This document shows positions 9,301 to 16,502 of a DNA stretch of 64,000 bases, in pieces (within the stretch, counting starts at the first letter, position 1; every line of letters begins with the position of its first letter). The DNA lies in contig NZ_VORT01000010.1 of assembly GCF_007997155.1 (NCBI RefSeq), positions 62,001 to 126,000 on the forward strand. Direction: 5' to 3'. Below the pieces are notes generated by a model. That model had not been told where the DNA came from. It did not search any database and worked only from the letters and a program-made list of their open reading frames with translations. The DNA comes from Aequorivita antarctica (GTDB lineage: Bacteria > Bacteroidota > Bacteroidia > Flavobacteriales > Flavobacteriaceae). Position numbers and translations under genes: made by a program.

Positions 9301-9987
9301 GCTTCTAACGATGATGCCTGTGGTATCTTGACGGTGGCTGTAGATATTACGGAGTTTACTTGTGCTGATATTGGTACGCCAGTAACAGTTCAAGTTTTCA
9401 GTCAGGATAATAATGGTAATCTATCTACTTGTACTGCAGTAGTTACAGCTGTAGATCTTTTAGCGCCAGTATTAACTTGTCCTGCTGACCAAACTGTTGA
9501 TCCAGGAGCTGGCAACCTGTTCTATATAGTTCCAGATTATTTCGGAACCGGAGCGGCAACAGCAATTGATAATTGTACAGACCCAGTTACCATAACTACG
9601 CAGGATCCTGCTGCTGGCACACCGCTACCTGATGGTGTTTATACCATCACCCTAACAGCGACCGATGAGTATGGCAACACAAGTACTTGTGAGTTTGAGC
9701 TTACTGTTGAAAGTATATTGGGTGTTGGCGATAACAATGCTAATATTGGAAGTGTGCAAATGTATCCAAACCCTGCCAAGCATACGGTAATGATTGGAAA
9801 CCCAGCAAGTCTTTCTCTTGAAAATCTAATGATATTTGATATAAGAGGAAGGATGGTTAAAACCATTGACCTAAGAAATATGGGAGCTGAAAAGGCTATC
9901 GATGTTTCTGAAATGGCAGCTGCAACTTATCTTGTAATTATTCAAGGTGAAAATGGGCAGACAACCAAACGGCTTATTAAAGAATAA
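3376..9987 (+). CDS. Giant secreted M36 (fungalysin-type) metallopeptidase with P-domain, HYR repeats, Gly-rich domain and T9SS tail
   Basis: This 2203-residue modular exoprotein starts with a signal peptide (about residues 1-20, ending LSAQ) and an FTP-like propeptide (about 35-220). An M36 zinc peptidase domain follows (about 255-640), with HEYGH at 441-445 and the third ligand E462 in GEGWSDF. A proprotein-convertase P-domain lies at about 716-884. HYR-type immunoglobulin repeats run from about 972 to 2110 and are marked by TCPxDIT and CSFDxTVND. Two HYR units are split: one by a roughly 240-residue segment (1007-1245) and the other by a glycine-rich domain (1331-1577) resembling the ALK/LTK Gly-rich family. 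The C-terminal T9SS type A sorting domain begins MYPNPAKHTV near 2128. The protein should be exported by Sec, then T9SS, and be cell-attached or released. A run of eight C at 4135-4142 lies in the frame. The 3' part is duplicated in the next gene. Confidence 0.93.
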   Translation: MKKSTLLLMVLCMLTIQLSAQHKNPEKEKESARLASEPSTISLEKLITNKSNSYVITKEHVSSISGIRHVYLRQAINGLEVYGTESSVHFDKTGKVLMEHNKFLADIQATVKSSSQGISARQAITSVAGQMGYRVANLQEIKSIGGKNKAAVFNKASISSEDIPAKLMYYYREGIGTYLVWELSVAEKTSSDWWNFRVDAASGKIIDKDNWTVSCNILGNHEDHVHAAKSITPFVGPMEEPINYNTANASNMAPPPAASYRVYAMPIENPNFGTRTLVTNPENLTASPFGWHDTNGVDGAEFTNTRGNNTDAYDDDNANNNPDGKYAFSPGGNLIFDFPLNTTYSGGDQSENAAITNLFYWTNIVHDVTYQYGFDEASGNFQQNNYGNGGLGNDPVNAEAQDGSGTCNANFGTPGDGSRPRMQMYVCSNRDGDLDNMVIIHEYGHGISNRLSTLSGQEQMGEGWSDFYGLLLTMESGDAGPDSRGVGTWLIGEGPGGPGIRVYPYSTNFGVNPHTYDDIKTAVAPHGVGEVWATMVWEMTWELIAIHGFDTDFYNGIGGNNIALALVTEGLKLQASQPGFVDGRDAILAADMAMYGGANQCAIWDAFARRGLGYSAIQGTSASKTDGTEAFDLPPTFSSLNTIDEVCLSDGIQTGLSGGNPAGGIYSGTGVTDDGNGTTFTFDPSAGGPGLVTVTYTVNDFCSGLPTAITDDINVTNDPPEIVCMGTGNIPMTGSQSSSPGTAIPDNNPTGVTVTMNVTENVSITDLDVNLNISHTWVGDLIVTIKSPAGTTAVIVDRPGRTTTGAGCSGNDILATLDDEAATPVENECAGSVPTINGSFTPNNPLSIFDGESTLGIWQLIVSDNAGADTGTINSWGIDYDYEVTAPVLDVTLDGSGNATVNAEDLLYSVAVDCGGYTVLAGNPLAATVSFSCSDTGLNTVAVEVTNDSGATSTCSAIVNVIGGGGGGGGPFTCPGDITQDNDPGICGAVVTYTVDSPSGCGGSGPLATGVATLELVSSAGGSDYRAAVSYNPSADRYYSVNGGNGTYPVDCFDGSTGAIISSIASGFDYRGAWWNPNLNQSEGNGYGSGGLVITDLAGDCPAGTITPIFPANQPDVHSEGDYDYDNNEVVYYFTGNITQVHRATGTTNAVLPLTNIPAGSSYMGRCIGYTGVPGFEYALYDNTTLSVHLYDRATGAYAATTTVGITPSISDSGFSYENGQAWIYANSRWSGFTIFGAASGTITQTTGLPSGDTFPVGTTTNTFEYDDGVNPVQTCSFDVTINDTEDPVITCPGDITVNNDPGVCGAVVNYTVTTSDNCSSGVSGSQTFSYTGAVDSFVVPAGVTDITIEAFGAQGGGSNGGAGGLGASISGDFSVTPGETLTIVVGQQGQLQIGGNVQNSSGGGGGSFVYNASDVLFVAAGGGGGKCNYTGSPPLHAGAAGQAGTSGGASSDGNAGGTAGNAGNEGTWSGIPDAGGGAGWLSVSGGPYGGYNAPTWAGGDPFCGGGGGGCGGFGGFGGGGGGGNHYGGGGGGGGYSGGGGGTDPTHGGGGGSFNGGTNPVNISGVRAGGGEVTISWNAILVTNQTAGLPSGSTFPVGTTTNTFVVTDTSGNTASCSFDITVNDTEAPSAVCQNINVQLDATGNVSIVAGDVDGGSTDACGIASTSIDNTDFTCADLGPNNVTLTVTDVNGNTSTCIAVVTVVDDLPPTITCPADITANTDAGMCSAIVTFPMPLVLDNCSATATQTGGLASGSAFPVGVNTVEFTATDGSGNTAVCSFTITVVDNEAPIMVCQNITIQLDASGNASITAADVDGGSTDNCGIASISVSPSSFDCSDVGDNPVVLTVTDIHGNSNTCTAIVTVEDVTPPVAVCQNITVELDPVTGTVTITGADVDGGSTDACGIDTYSLDVDTFDCSNIGDNTVVLTVTDVNGNVSTCTAIVTVEDNTSPELVCQDFTIEIGADGTATLAPSDVIASNDDACGILTVAVDITEFTCADIGTPVTVQVFSQDNNGNLSTCTAVVTAVDLLAPVLTCPADQTVDPGAGNLFYIVPDYFGTGAATAIDNCTDPVTITTQDPAAGTPLPDGVYTITLTATDEYGNTSTCEFELTVESILGVGDNNANIGSVQMYPNPAKHTVMIGNPASLSLENLMIFDIRGRMVKTIDLRNMGAEKAIDVSEMAAATYLVIIQGENGQTTKRLIKE
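4135..4142 (+). repeat. Homopolymeric C8 tract inside the M36 peptidase gene
   Basis: Eight consecutive C occur at codons for the Ala-Pro-Pro-Pro linker between propeptide and catalytic domain. Such tracts are rare in AT-rich sequence and are prone to slippage; a one-base change would truncate the protein before its active site. Confidence 0.8.
7879..8040 (+). repeat. GGN-codon microsatellite encoding the poly-glycine core
   Basis: Near-continuous GGC/GGT codons, including runs of five to seven Gly codons, form the core of the glycine-rich domain. Changes in triplet number would alter domain length without breaking the frame. Confidence 0.8.
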
Positions 9988-10043
9988 GCATTAAATTTTA
10001 ATTTAAAAGAAAACCCTTCCGATTAAATTCGGAAGGGTTTTTT
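9211..10043 (+). repeat. Duplicated 3' module, copy 1 (last 259 codons including stop, plus terminator)
   Basis: The last 777 coding bases match 11772-12548 in length and order without indels. By eye the two encoded segments differ at about 24 of 258 residues. The untranslated tail and terminator are also near-identical, so the homology passes the stop codon. Confidence 0.9.
10011..10043 (+). terminator. Terminator after the M36 peptidase gene
   Basis: A 12-bp stem AAACCCTTCCGA / TCGGAAGGGTTT with a 6-base loop ends in a run of six T, 23 bases after the stop codon. Confidence 0.92.
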
Positions 10044-10304
10044 AATTCTAAACGTTTGCTTAAAAAAGCAGTTTTAGCTTAAAAGCCATTTTTTTCATCT
10101 ACGTAGCACTACGTAGCAAATATTATAACTAAATGGTTGTTAATATATTGACTATCAAATATTTTTATGTTCTTCCGGTTGATTAAAGACTACATTTATC
10201 AGGTTATGAAATCTCTTGTAATTAAAAAAATAGGGGCTTTCAAATGTTTTTTCTTTTTTACCAATTTCATCTTTTTTTACTACTAACGAATCAAATTTTC
10301 GATT
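10044..10304. other. Intergenic region before the propeller gene
   Basis: These 261 bases are AT-rich and contain no supported gene. The one notable structure is a perfect tandem 10-mer CTACGTAGCA at 10099-10108 and 10109-10118, each copy holding the palindrome TACGTA. I found no exact TAnnTTTG box before the ATG at 10305. Confidence 0.6.
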
Positions 10305-12548
10305 ATGAAAAAAATTATTTCTCTCTTCGCCGTGTTCTTTTTTCTTGTACAGTTTACCTTCTCCCAGACCCAGATTGGGCAGGATATTAACGGAGAAGCA
10401 GCTCTAGATCGATCTGGATATTCTGTAAGCATGAGCAGCGATGGTAGTATCGTGGCCATTGGAGCTTATGGAAATGACGGAAATGGAGCTGGGTCTGGTC
10501 ATGTACGGATATATAAAAATATAAATGAGGTGTGGACCCAAGTTGGCGCAGACATAGATGGGGAAGCGGCTGGAGATATATCTGGCTCTTCTGTAAGCAT
10601 GAGCAGCGATGGCAGCATCGTGGCTATTGGAGCTCCTTATAATGATGGCAATGGAGCTCTTTCCGGACAAGTACGGATATATAAAAATATAAATGAGGTT
10701 TGGACCCAGGTTGGTTCAGACATAAACGGGGCTTTTTTTGATAAATCTGGCAATTCTGTAAGCATAAGCAGCGATGGTAGCATCGTGGCCATTGGAGCTA
10801 TTGGAAATGACGGAAATGGAACTAATTCTGGTCACGTACGGATATATAAAAATATAAATGAGGTTTGGACCCAGGTTGGTTCAGACATAAACGGGGAAGC
10901 GGCTTATGATTACTCTGGCACTTCTGTAAGCATGAGCAGCGATGGTAGCATCGTGGCCATTGGAGCTTCTGGAAACGACGAAAATGGAGCTGATTCTGGT
11001 CACGTACGGATATATAAAAATATAAATGAGGTGTGGACCCAGATTGGGCAGGATATTAACGGGGAAGCGGCTGGAGATTTTTCCGGTAAAGTAAGCATGA
11101 GCAGCGATGGGAGTATCGTGGCTATTGGAGCTTCAAAAAACGCCGGAAATGGAACTGATTCTGGTCACGTACGTGTCTATAAAAATATAAATGATGTATG
11201 GACCCAGGTTGGCGCAGACATAGATGGGGAAGCGGTTGAAGATCGATCTGGCACTTCTGTAAGCATGAGCAGCGATGGTAACATCGTTGCTATTGGAGCT
11301 GATAGGAACGCCGGAAATGGAACTGATTCTGGTCACGTACGTGTCTATAAAAATATAAATGAGGTGTGGACCCAGATTGGAACAGACATAGATGGGGAAG
11401 CTGCTGAAGATAATTTTGGATATTCTGTAAGCATGAGCAGCGATGGTACTATCGTTGCCATTGGGGCTCCTATTGATAATGGCAATGGAACCGGTTCCGG
11501 CTATGTGCGGGTGTATAACATACCGCCTCCCAACACAGCCCCCACGGCAGTTTGCCAAAGCTTTACGGCACAGTTGGGGGCGGATGGCAGTGTTACCATA
11601 CAGGCAAGCGATTTAGATGGGGGGTCTTCGGATGCAGAAGGGCCAGTTACTTTATCAGTTAGTCCAGATACATTTGATTGTAGCCATGTAGGCGCCCTCC
11701 AAGTAGTAACATTAACAGTTACAGATTCGGAAGGTCTAACAGATACGTGTACCGCCATTGTAACGGTAGAGGACAATACCAGTCCAGTGCTTGTTTGTCA
11801 AGACTTCACAATTGAGATTGGAGCGGATGGTACTGCTACCCTTGACCCTATTGATGTGATAGCTTCCAACGATGATGCCTGTGGCATCTTTACGGTAGCT
11901 GTGGACATTACTGAGTTTAGTTGTGCAGATATTGGAACTCCAGTAACTGTGCAGGTATTCGCAAGCGATGTGAATGGTAACTTAAGCATGTGTACGGCAG
12001 TGGTAACTGTTGTGGATCTCTTGGCACCGGTACTTACTTGTCCAGCAGATCAAACGGTTGATCCAGGAGCTGGTAATTTGTTCTACATTGTTCCGGATTA
12101 TTTCGGAACTGGTGAAGCTACCGCAATTGATAACTGTCTCGATCCCGTTACTATAACTACGCAAGATCCGGCGTCTGGTATACCGCTATCTGATGGTGTT
12201 TATATCATCACCATAACAGCGACTGATGGATATGACAATACAAGTACTTGCGAGTTTGAACTTACTGTTGAAAGTAGATTGGGTGTGGGAGATAACAATG
12301 CCAATATTGGAAGCGTACAAATGTATCCAAACCCTGCCAGGCATACGGTAATGATTGGAAACCCAGCAAGTCTATCCCTTGAAAACTTGAGTATATTCGA
12401 TATAAGAGGAAGAATGGTCAAAACCATCGATCTACGAAATATGGGAGCTGAAAAAGCTATCGATGTTTCTGAAATGGCTGCAGCAACTTACCTTGTAATT
12501 ATTCAAGGTGAAAACGGTCAGGTAACCAAAAGGCTTATCAAGGAATAA
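10305..12548 (+). CDS. Secreted seven-repeat FG-GAP-like propeller protein with HYR-like domains and T9SS sorting domain
   Basis: This 747-residue extracellular protein has a signal peptide (about 1-21, ending FTFSQ). Seven tandem repeats of 55-56 residues occupy about residues 22-406, each with SVSMSSDGSIVAIGA, a GNG turn and SGHVRIYKNINEVW. Seven such units suggest a closed seven-bladed beta-propeller of the integrin-alpha/FG-GAP type. Two Ig/HYR-like segments follow (about 410-660), then a type A T9SS domain from MYPNPARHTV. The last 259 codons are a near-copy of those of the upstream peptidase gene. No catalytic motif is visible. Adhesion or matrix binding is the family-level guess. The gene has its own terminator and lies 317 bases from its neighbour, so it is probably a separate transcript. 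Confidence 0.9.
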   Translation: MKKIISLFAVFFFLVQFTFSQTQIGQDINGEAALDRSGYSVSMSSDGSIVAIGAYGNDGNGAGSGHVRIYKNINEVWTQVGADIDGEAAGDISGSSVSMSSDGSIVAIGAPYNDGNGALSGQVRIYKNINEVWTQVGSDINGAFFDKSGNSVSISSDGSIVAIGAIGNDGNGTNSGHVRIYKNINEVWTQVGSDINGEAAYDYSGTSVSMSSDGSIVAIGASGNDENGADSGHVRIYKNINEVWTQIGQDINGEAAGDFSGKVSMSSDGSIVAIGASKNAGNGTDSGHVRVYKNINDVWTQVGADIDGEAVEDRSGTSVSMSSDGNIVAIGADRNAGNGTDSGHVRVYKNINEVWTQIGTDIDGEAAEDNFGYSVSMSSDGTIVAIGAPIDNGNGTGSGYVRVYNIPPPNTAPTAVCQSFTAQLGADGSVTIQASDLDGGSSDAEGPVTLSVSPDTFDCSHVGALQVVTLTVTDSEGLTDTCTAIVTVEDNTSPVLVCQDFTIEIGADGTATLDPIDVIASNDDACGIFTVAVDITEFSCADIGTPVTVQVFASDVNGNLSMCTAVVTVVDLLAPVLTCPADQTVDPGAGNLFYIVPDYFGTGEATAIDNCLDPVTITTQDPASGIPLSDGVYIITITATDGYDNTSTCEFELTVESRLGVGDNNANIGSVQMYPNPARHTVMIGNPASLSLENLSIFDIRGRMVKTIDLRNMGAEKAIDVSEMAAATYLVIIQGENGQVTKRLIKE
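10368..11523 (+). repeat. Seven tandem 165-168 bp coding repeats
   Basis: Unit starts are at 10368, 10536, 10704, 10869, 11037, 11202 and 11370. Units 3 and 5 lack one codon and the last unit is truncated. The units are highly similar at the DNA level, especially the AGCATGAGCAGCGATGG core, which indicates recent expansion or homogenisation. Confidence 0.92.
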
Positions 12549-12605
12549 GCATTAGGCTTTAATTTAAAAAGAAAACCCTTCCGATTAAGTTCGGAAGGGT
12601 TTTTT
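11772..12605 (+). repeat. Duplicated 3' module, copy 2
   Basis: This is the counterpart of 9211-10043: equal coding length, about 91% protein identity by eye, and the same tail from TAAGCATTA to the terminator. Confidence 0.9.
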
Positions 12606-12607
12606 TA
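12573..12607 (+). terminator. Terminator after the propeller gene
   Basis: A 12-bp stem AAACCCTTCCGA / TCGGAAGGGTTT with loop TTAAGT is followed by T residues. The stem is identical to that at 10011-10040. Confidence 0.92.
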
Positions 12608-12644
12608 TGTTCAGAATATTTTAAATAAAGAAAAGAAGAAGTTC

Positions 12645-13586
12645 TTAAAGATTGGAAACCTCTTTTTTTGCAATTTCAAATTCTTCCATCATATCATTTA
12701 AAATTTGAGCAGCAGGTTTTATATCGTTGATTAACCCAGCAATCTGACCAATTTCCAGTTCTCCTTCTTCCAAATTACCTTCAAACATACCGTGCTTAGC
12801 ACGGGCACGGCCCAAATGTTTTATAAGATCTTCTTTAGTAGGATTGGTGGTATAAAGTTGCATTACGCTTTCAAAGAATTTATTTTTCAGCATTCTCACG
12901 GGGGCCAATTCCTTCAAAGTAAGCTGTGTATCGCCTTCTTTGGCATCCACAACCATTTGCTTAAAAGCACGATGCGATGAAGCCTCTTCCGAAGCCACAA
13001 ATCGGCTTCCTACTTGCACACCATCTGCACCCAAGACCATTGCTGCCAGCATACCACGACCGCTTGCAATACCGCCAGCGGCAATCAATGGAATATCCAA
13101 TTGTTCTTTTACCATTGGAATCAAGGTAAAAGTCGTAGTTTCTTCCCTACCGTTGTGTCCGCCAGCCTCAAAGCCTTCGGCAACTATTGCATCAACGCCA
13201 GCTTCTTGTGCTTTTAATGCAAATTTCACACTGCTAACTACATGAACCACAGTAATTCCGTGTTCTTTCAGTTTTGAAGTATAAGTTTTTGGATTCCCTG
13301 CTGAGGTGAAAACTATTTTCACACCTTCTTCAATAATGATATCGATGATTTTTTCAATATCGGGATAGAGCATCGGCACATTTACGCCGAAAGGCTTATC
13401 GGTTGCCTTTTTACATTTCAGGATGTGCTCACGAAGAATTTCAGGATACATAGATCCTGCACCTAAAAGACCCAAACCACCAGAATTAGAAACAGCGGTG
13501 GCAAGACGCCAACCGCTGTTCCAAATCATTCCAGCTTGAATTATAGGGTATTGAATATTAAAAAGTTCGGTAATCCGGTTTTTCAC
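12645..13586 (-). CDS. Nitronate monooxygenase family flavoprotein
   Basis: This 313-residue FMN-dependent TIM-barrel enzyme belongs to the 2-nitropropane dioxygenase / nitronate monooxygenase family, which oxidises alkyl nitronates. Related folds include enoyl-ACP reductase FabK, so the substrate is not certain. The N-terminus FNIQYPIIQAGM, the segment EGFEAGGHNGR and the phosphate-binding AAGGIASGRGM ... GADGVQVGSRFVASEE are diagnostic. The start is GTG at 13586-13584: the conserved barrel sequence begins immediately and no ATG precedes it. That GTG overlaps the TAG stop of the upstream peptidase gene by one base (TAGTG), which suggests termination-reinitiation coupling. It appears to be the last gene of an mnmA-peptidase-monooxygenase transcript. 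Confidence 0.9.
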   Translation of the reverse strand: MKNRITELFNIQYPIIQAGMIWNSGWRLATAVSNSGGLGLLGAGSMYPEILREHILKCKKATDKPFGVNVPMLYPDIEKIIDIIIEEGVKIVFTSAGNPKTYTSKLKEHGITVVHVVSSVKFALKAQEAGVDAIVAEGFEAGGHNGREETTTFTLIPMVKEQLDIPLIAAGGIASGRGMLAAMVLGADGVQVGSRFVASEEASSHRAFKQMVVDAKEGDTQLTLKELAPVRMLKNKFFESVMQLYTTNPTKEDLIKHLGRARAKHGMFEGNLEEGELEIGQIAGLINDIKPAAQILNDMMEEFEIAKKEVSNL

Positions 13587-15220
13587 TATTCTTTAATAAT
13601 TTTATAGCTCGTTGTTTTGTTGTTTGAAGTAATTGAAGCAATATACATTCCAGAGGCAAGTCTAGATACATCAATACGATTCTTCATAGTAGTAATATTT
13701 GTTTGAAGAATTCTTTCTCCTAAAATATTGAAAAGCGTAAATTCAGCATTTTCTGAATTTTTTGGGAACGAAATATTTATTTGTGTGGTTACAGGGTTTG
13801 GATATAATGCAAAATTAGTATCAAGCATTTGCTCTTCCACACCTATAACCAAAAGGGAGTTCAATGCATCGCCAAAATTTGGGATTCCATAACCATATTG
13901 ATCCGTAGGGTTGCTATATCTATCAGCAGATTCACGAATGGCCTGCATAACCACATCATTTTTTAAATTGGGAACCGCGCTCCATAAAGAAGCTACAGCT
14001 CCTGCGGTAATAGGGGAACTAAAAGATGTTCCACTTGCGGTGGTAACATTTCCGTTTTGGCTCACTATTGCGGCATCTAAACCTTTGGCCATTACGTCTG
14101 GCTTGATAACGCCTGAAGCATTGGGTCCGCGAGAACTGAAAGATACATAGTTTTCATTAGCATCTACTGCACCTATCGTAAACGAACCAGGAGCGTCTGA
14201 TGGAGTAGCTACAAATCCAAAATCATTTCCAGCATTTCCAGCAGATACTACATTTATCATTCCTTTATCAAAACCTATATTTGAGCCACGGGCAGCGATG
14301 GTAGTTAGTCCGTCCAAATCGGGGTATTCGTGGTCAAAGCTAGTATTATCAAATGTTTGGTAGCTTAATGATGTATTTGTAACATAAACACCCAAACTAT
14401 CTGCACGTTCCAGAGCTTCTACCCAAAAAGCCTCTTCTGCGGGTGACTCATTATCGTTATCTTCTGTAATATATAAATAATAAGAAGCTCCAGGAGCAGT
14501 ACCAACAAACTGACCATTCAAAAATCCTGCGGCATCACTGAAAGTTCCAGCGCCGTGGCTTCCAGTTCCATTTGGATCTTCAACACGAGCCACAAAATCA
14601 TAATAGCCTTTCAATCTACCTTCATTTCTAAGGGTTGCATAAGCAGGATTGGTCAATACTCCCGGATAACCATTATCCATAAACGCCACAACAATGTCTT
14701 GGCCTGTATAATCGTTTGCGTGAAGATAATCCACGTTAATCATTTCTGTCTGGTTGGTTGCACTTCCGTAGTTATAAACTGGTCTTGACGGAAACTGGTT
14801 TTCAACTTCAAATTTATCTTTGGTGATTTGTTTTCCTCCTGTAGGTCTGTTTAAGCTTTTATCAGCAAACTCTATATCCGTCACGAATGGAAGGTTCAAA
14901 AGATTGTTGATATTGTTTTCGGTTCCACGTACATAAACAGCATTCAGCCATTTTGATTTTGCGAGAACAGTGATTCCTGTGGCAGCATCAATAGCGGCTT
15001 TTTGGGTTTCGTTCAATGGCACATCACGATCATCGATTGCGATGCCTTGTGTATTTTTTCTATCAATGGCCGCTTGGGTCATAATGGTAATTGGGGCTGC
15101 CAAGGCTGCAGAAACCACAGCTGGATCTTTAGCTACCATAAACACAAGTGCATCTTCGGTTTGTGCAAAACTAAAGGTTGAAACAAAAACAAGAATTAAT
15201 AGGGATAATTTTTTCATCAT
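13586..15220 (-). CDS. Secreted subtilisin-like (S8) serine peptidase with T9SS sorting domain
   Basis: This 544-residue exported peptidase has a signal peptide (about 1-20, ending FSFAQ), a pro-region to about residue 165 and an S8 catalytic domain. The triad residues visible are D182 (in FMDNG), H222 (in SHGAG) and S399 (in GTSFSSP), with the oxyanion asparagine in SAGNAGND. A type A T9SS C-terminal domain follows from LYPNPVTTQI near residue 470. The start is one of two adjacent ATG codons at 15220. It lies 9 bases after mnmA and its stop overlaps the GTG of the next gene, so it sits inside an otherwise cytoplasmic transcript, an odd place for an exoenzyme. It is likely a general extracellular protease. 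Confidence 0.93.
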   Translation of the reverse strand: MMKKLSLLILVFVSTFSFAQTEDALVFMVAKDPAVVSAALAAPITIMTQAAIDRKNTQGIAIDDRDVPLNETQKAAIDAATGITVLAKSKWLNAVYVRGTENNINNLLNLPFVTDIEFADKSLNRPTGGKQITKDKFEVENQFPSRPVYNYGSATNQTEMINVDYLHANDYTGQDIVVAFMDNGYPGVLTNPAYATLRNEGRLKGYYDFVARVEDPNGTGSHGAGTFSDAAGFLNGQFVGTAPGASYYLYITEDNDNESPAEEAFWVEALERADSLGVYVTNTSLSYQTFDNTSFDHEYPDLDGLTTIAARGSNIGFDKGMINVVSAGNAGNDFGFVATPSDAPGSFTIGAVDANENYVSFSSRGPNASGVIKPDVMAKGLDAAIVSQNGNVTTASGTSFSSPITAGAVASLWSAVPNLKNDVVMQAIRESADRYSNPTDQYGYGIPNFGDALNSLLVIGVEEQMLDTNFALYPNPVTTQINISFPKNSENAEFTLFNILGERILQTNITTMKNRIDVSRLASGMYIASITSNNKTTSYKIIKE

Positions 15221-15229
15221 AGTATTTTT

Positions 15230-16420
15230 TTAAGAAATTACTCCACTTCCTAATAATTCATTACCGTTGTACCAAGCAACAAACTGGCCTTCGGTAATGG
15301 CGGATTGTGGGTTGTCAAATATAATATAAAGTCCGGAAACCGAACAATGTAAAGTTGCTTTTTCTAAAGGTTGCCTGTATCTTATGCGTGCCATGACCTC
15401 CATTGTTTGGTCTTCAGTAAGTTTTAGGTCTTCGCGAATCCAGTGTATTTCTTCATTTTTAACGAAAAGTCCACGACGATACAGGCCGGGATGATCCTTG
15501 CCTTGGCCAGTGTATATTACGTTTTCTTCTACATCGGTATCAATTACAAACAGCGGCTCTTTGGTTCCGCCTACTGCCAAACCTTTGCGTTGGCCCTTTG
15601 TGAAATAGTGCGCCCCGTGGTGGATACCCACTTGCTTGCCGTCGGTTTGTGAATATTTACGTTTTGCTGAAAGGTATTCCAGTTTTTCTTCTTCGGAAGA
15701 AAAAGTAGGGGTTTTCAATTTATATTCTGAAAAACTTGCTGGAACTTCCACAATTGCACCATCTTTTGGAGCCAATTTCTGTTGAAGAAACTCTGGCAGT
15801 CTCACTTTTCCGATAAAACACAAACCTTGTGAATCTCGTTTTTCTGCAGTAATCAGGTTTTGTTCTGAAGCAATTTTGCGAACTTCCGGTTTTAACAGTT
15901 CACCAATAGGAAAGAGCGTTTTTGAAAGTTGCTCCTGCGAAAGTTGACACAGAAAATAGGATTGATCCTTGTTTGGATCTTTTCCAGCTAATAGTTGATA
16001 AATTTCTTCGCCATCTTTTTCAAAAGTGCCTTTTCGGCAATAATGTCCTGTTGCCACAAAATCTGCACCCAAACCAAGTGCGATTTTCATAAAAACATCA
16101 AACTTTATTTCGCGGTTGCAAAGTACATCTGGGTTTGGCGTTCGCCCCATTTTATATTCGCGGAACATATAATTGACGATGCGTTCTTTATATTCTTCGC
16201 TTAAATCAACGGTTTGAAATGGAATCCCTAGCTTTTCGGCAACTAACATGGCGTCATTGCTGTCTTCCAGCCAAGGGCATTCGTCAGAAATAGTTACGGA
16301 GTCGTCGTGCCAATTCTTCATAAAAAGACCTATAACGTCGTAGCCCTGTTCTTTTAAAAGATAGGCTGCAACACTGGAATCTACGCCTCCGCTGAGTCCG
16401 ACAACTACTCGTTTTTTCAT
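15230..16420 (-). CDS. mnmA: tRNA-specific 2-thiouridylase MnmA
   Basis: This 396-residue enzyme thiolates U34 of the tRNAs for Lys, Glu and Gln, taking sulfur from a persulfide relay and using ATP. The N-terminal PP-loop SGGVDSS is at residues 10-16. The catalytic cysteine pair is visible in [11 protein letters not shown] and GLCFIGK, and the tRNA-contact segment [15 protein letters not shown] is present. The length is typical. The ATG at 16420 is 17 bases downstream of a TATCTTTG -7 box. The stop is followed after 9 bases by the peptidase gene, so this gene probably heads a three-gene transcript. Confidence 0.97.
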   Translation of the reverse strand: MKKRVVVGLSGGVDSSVAAYLLKEQGYDVIGLFMKNWHDDSVTISDECPWLEDSNDAMLVAEKLGIPFQTVDLSEEYKERIVNYMFREYKMGRTPNPDVLCNREIKFDVFMKIALGLGADFVATGHYCRKGTFEKDGEEIYQLLAGKDPNKDQSYFLCQLSQEQLSKTLFPIGELLKPEVRKIASEQNLITAEKRDSQGLCFIGKVRLPEFLQQKLAPKDGAIVEVPASFSEYKLKTPTFSSEEEKLEYLSAKRKYSQTDGKQVGIHHGAHYFTKGQRKGLAVGGTKEPLFVIDTDVEENVIYTGQGKDHPGLYRRGLFVKNEEIHWIREDLKLTEDQTMEVMARIRYRQPLEKATLHCSVSGLYIIFDNPQSAITEGQFVAWYNGNELLGSGVIS

Positions 16421-16436
16421 ATTAAGATTACTAATG

Positions 16437-16444
16437 CAAAGATA
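16437..16444 (-). promoter_or_regulatory. -7 box TATCTTTG upstream of mnmA
   Basis: On the minus strand TATCTTTG, followed by C, matches the Bacteroidetes -7 element 17 bases before the mnmA ATG. No TTG is seen at the usual -33 spacing. Confidence 0.55.
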
Positions 16445-16502
16445 AAATACTTTTGTAATATGGTGGTCGAAAGCTTTTAGATAGCCTTACTTGAAAGGTT
16501 GA

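Noticed and set aside
8286-9393. Antisense reading frames over the HYR repeats
   Set aside because: They are shadows of a repetitive, well-supported gene on the plus strand.
10368-11523. CRISPR-like direct repeats
   Set aside because: The repeats have a 168-base period, lie in frame inside a secreted protein and have no spacer diversity or cas genes.
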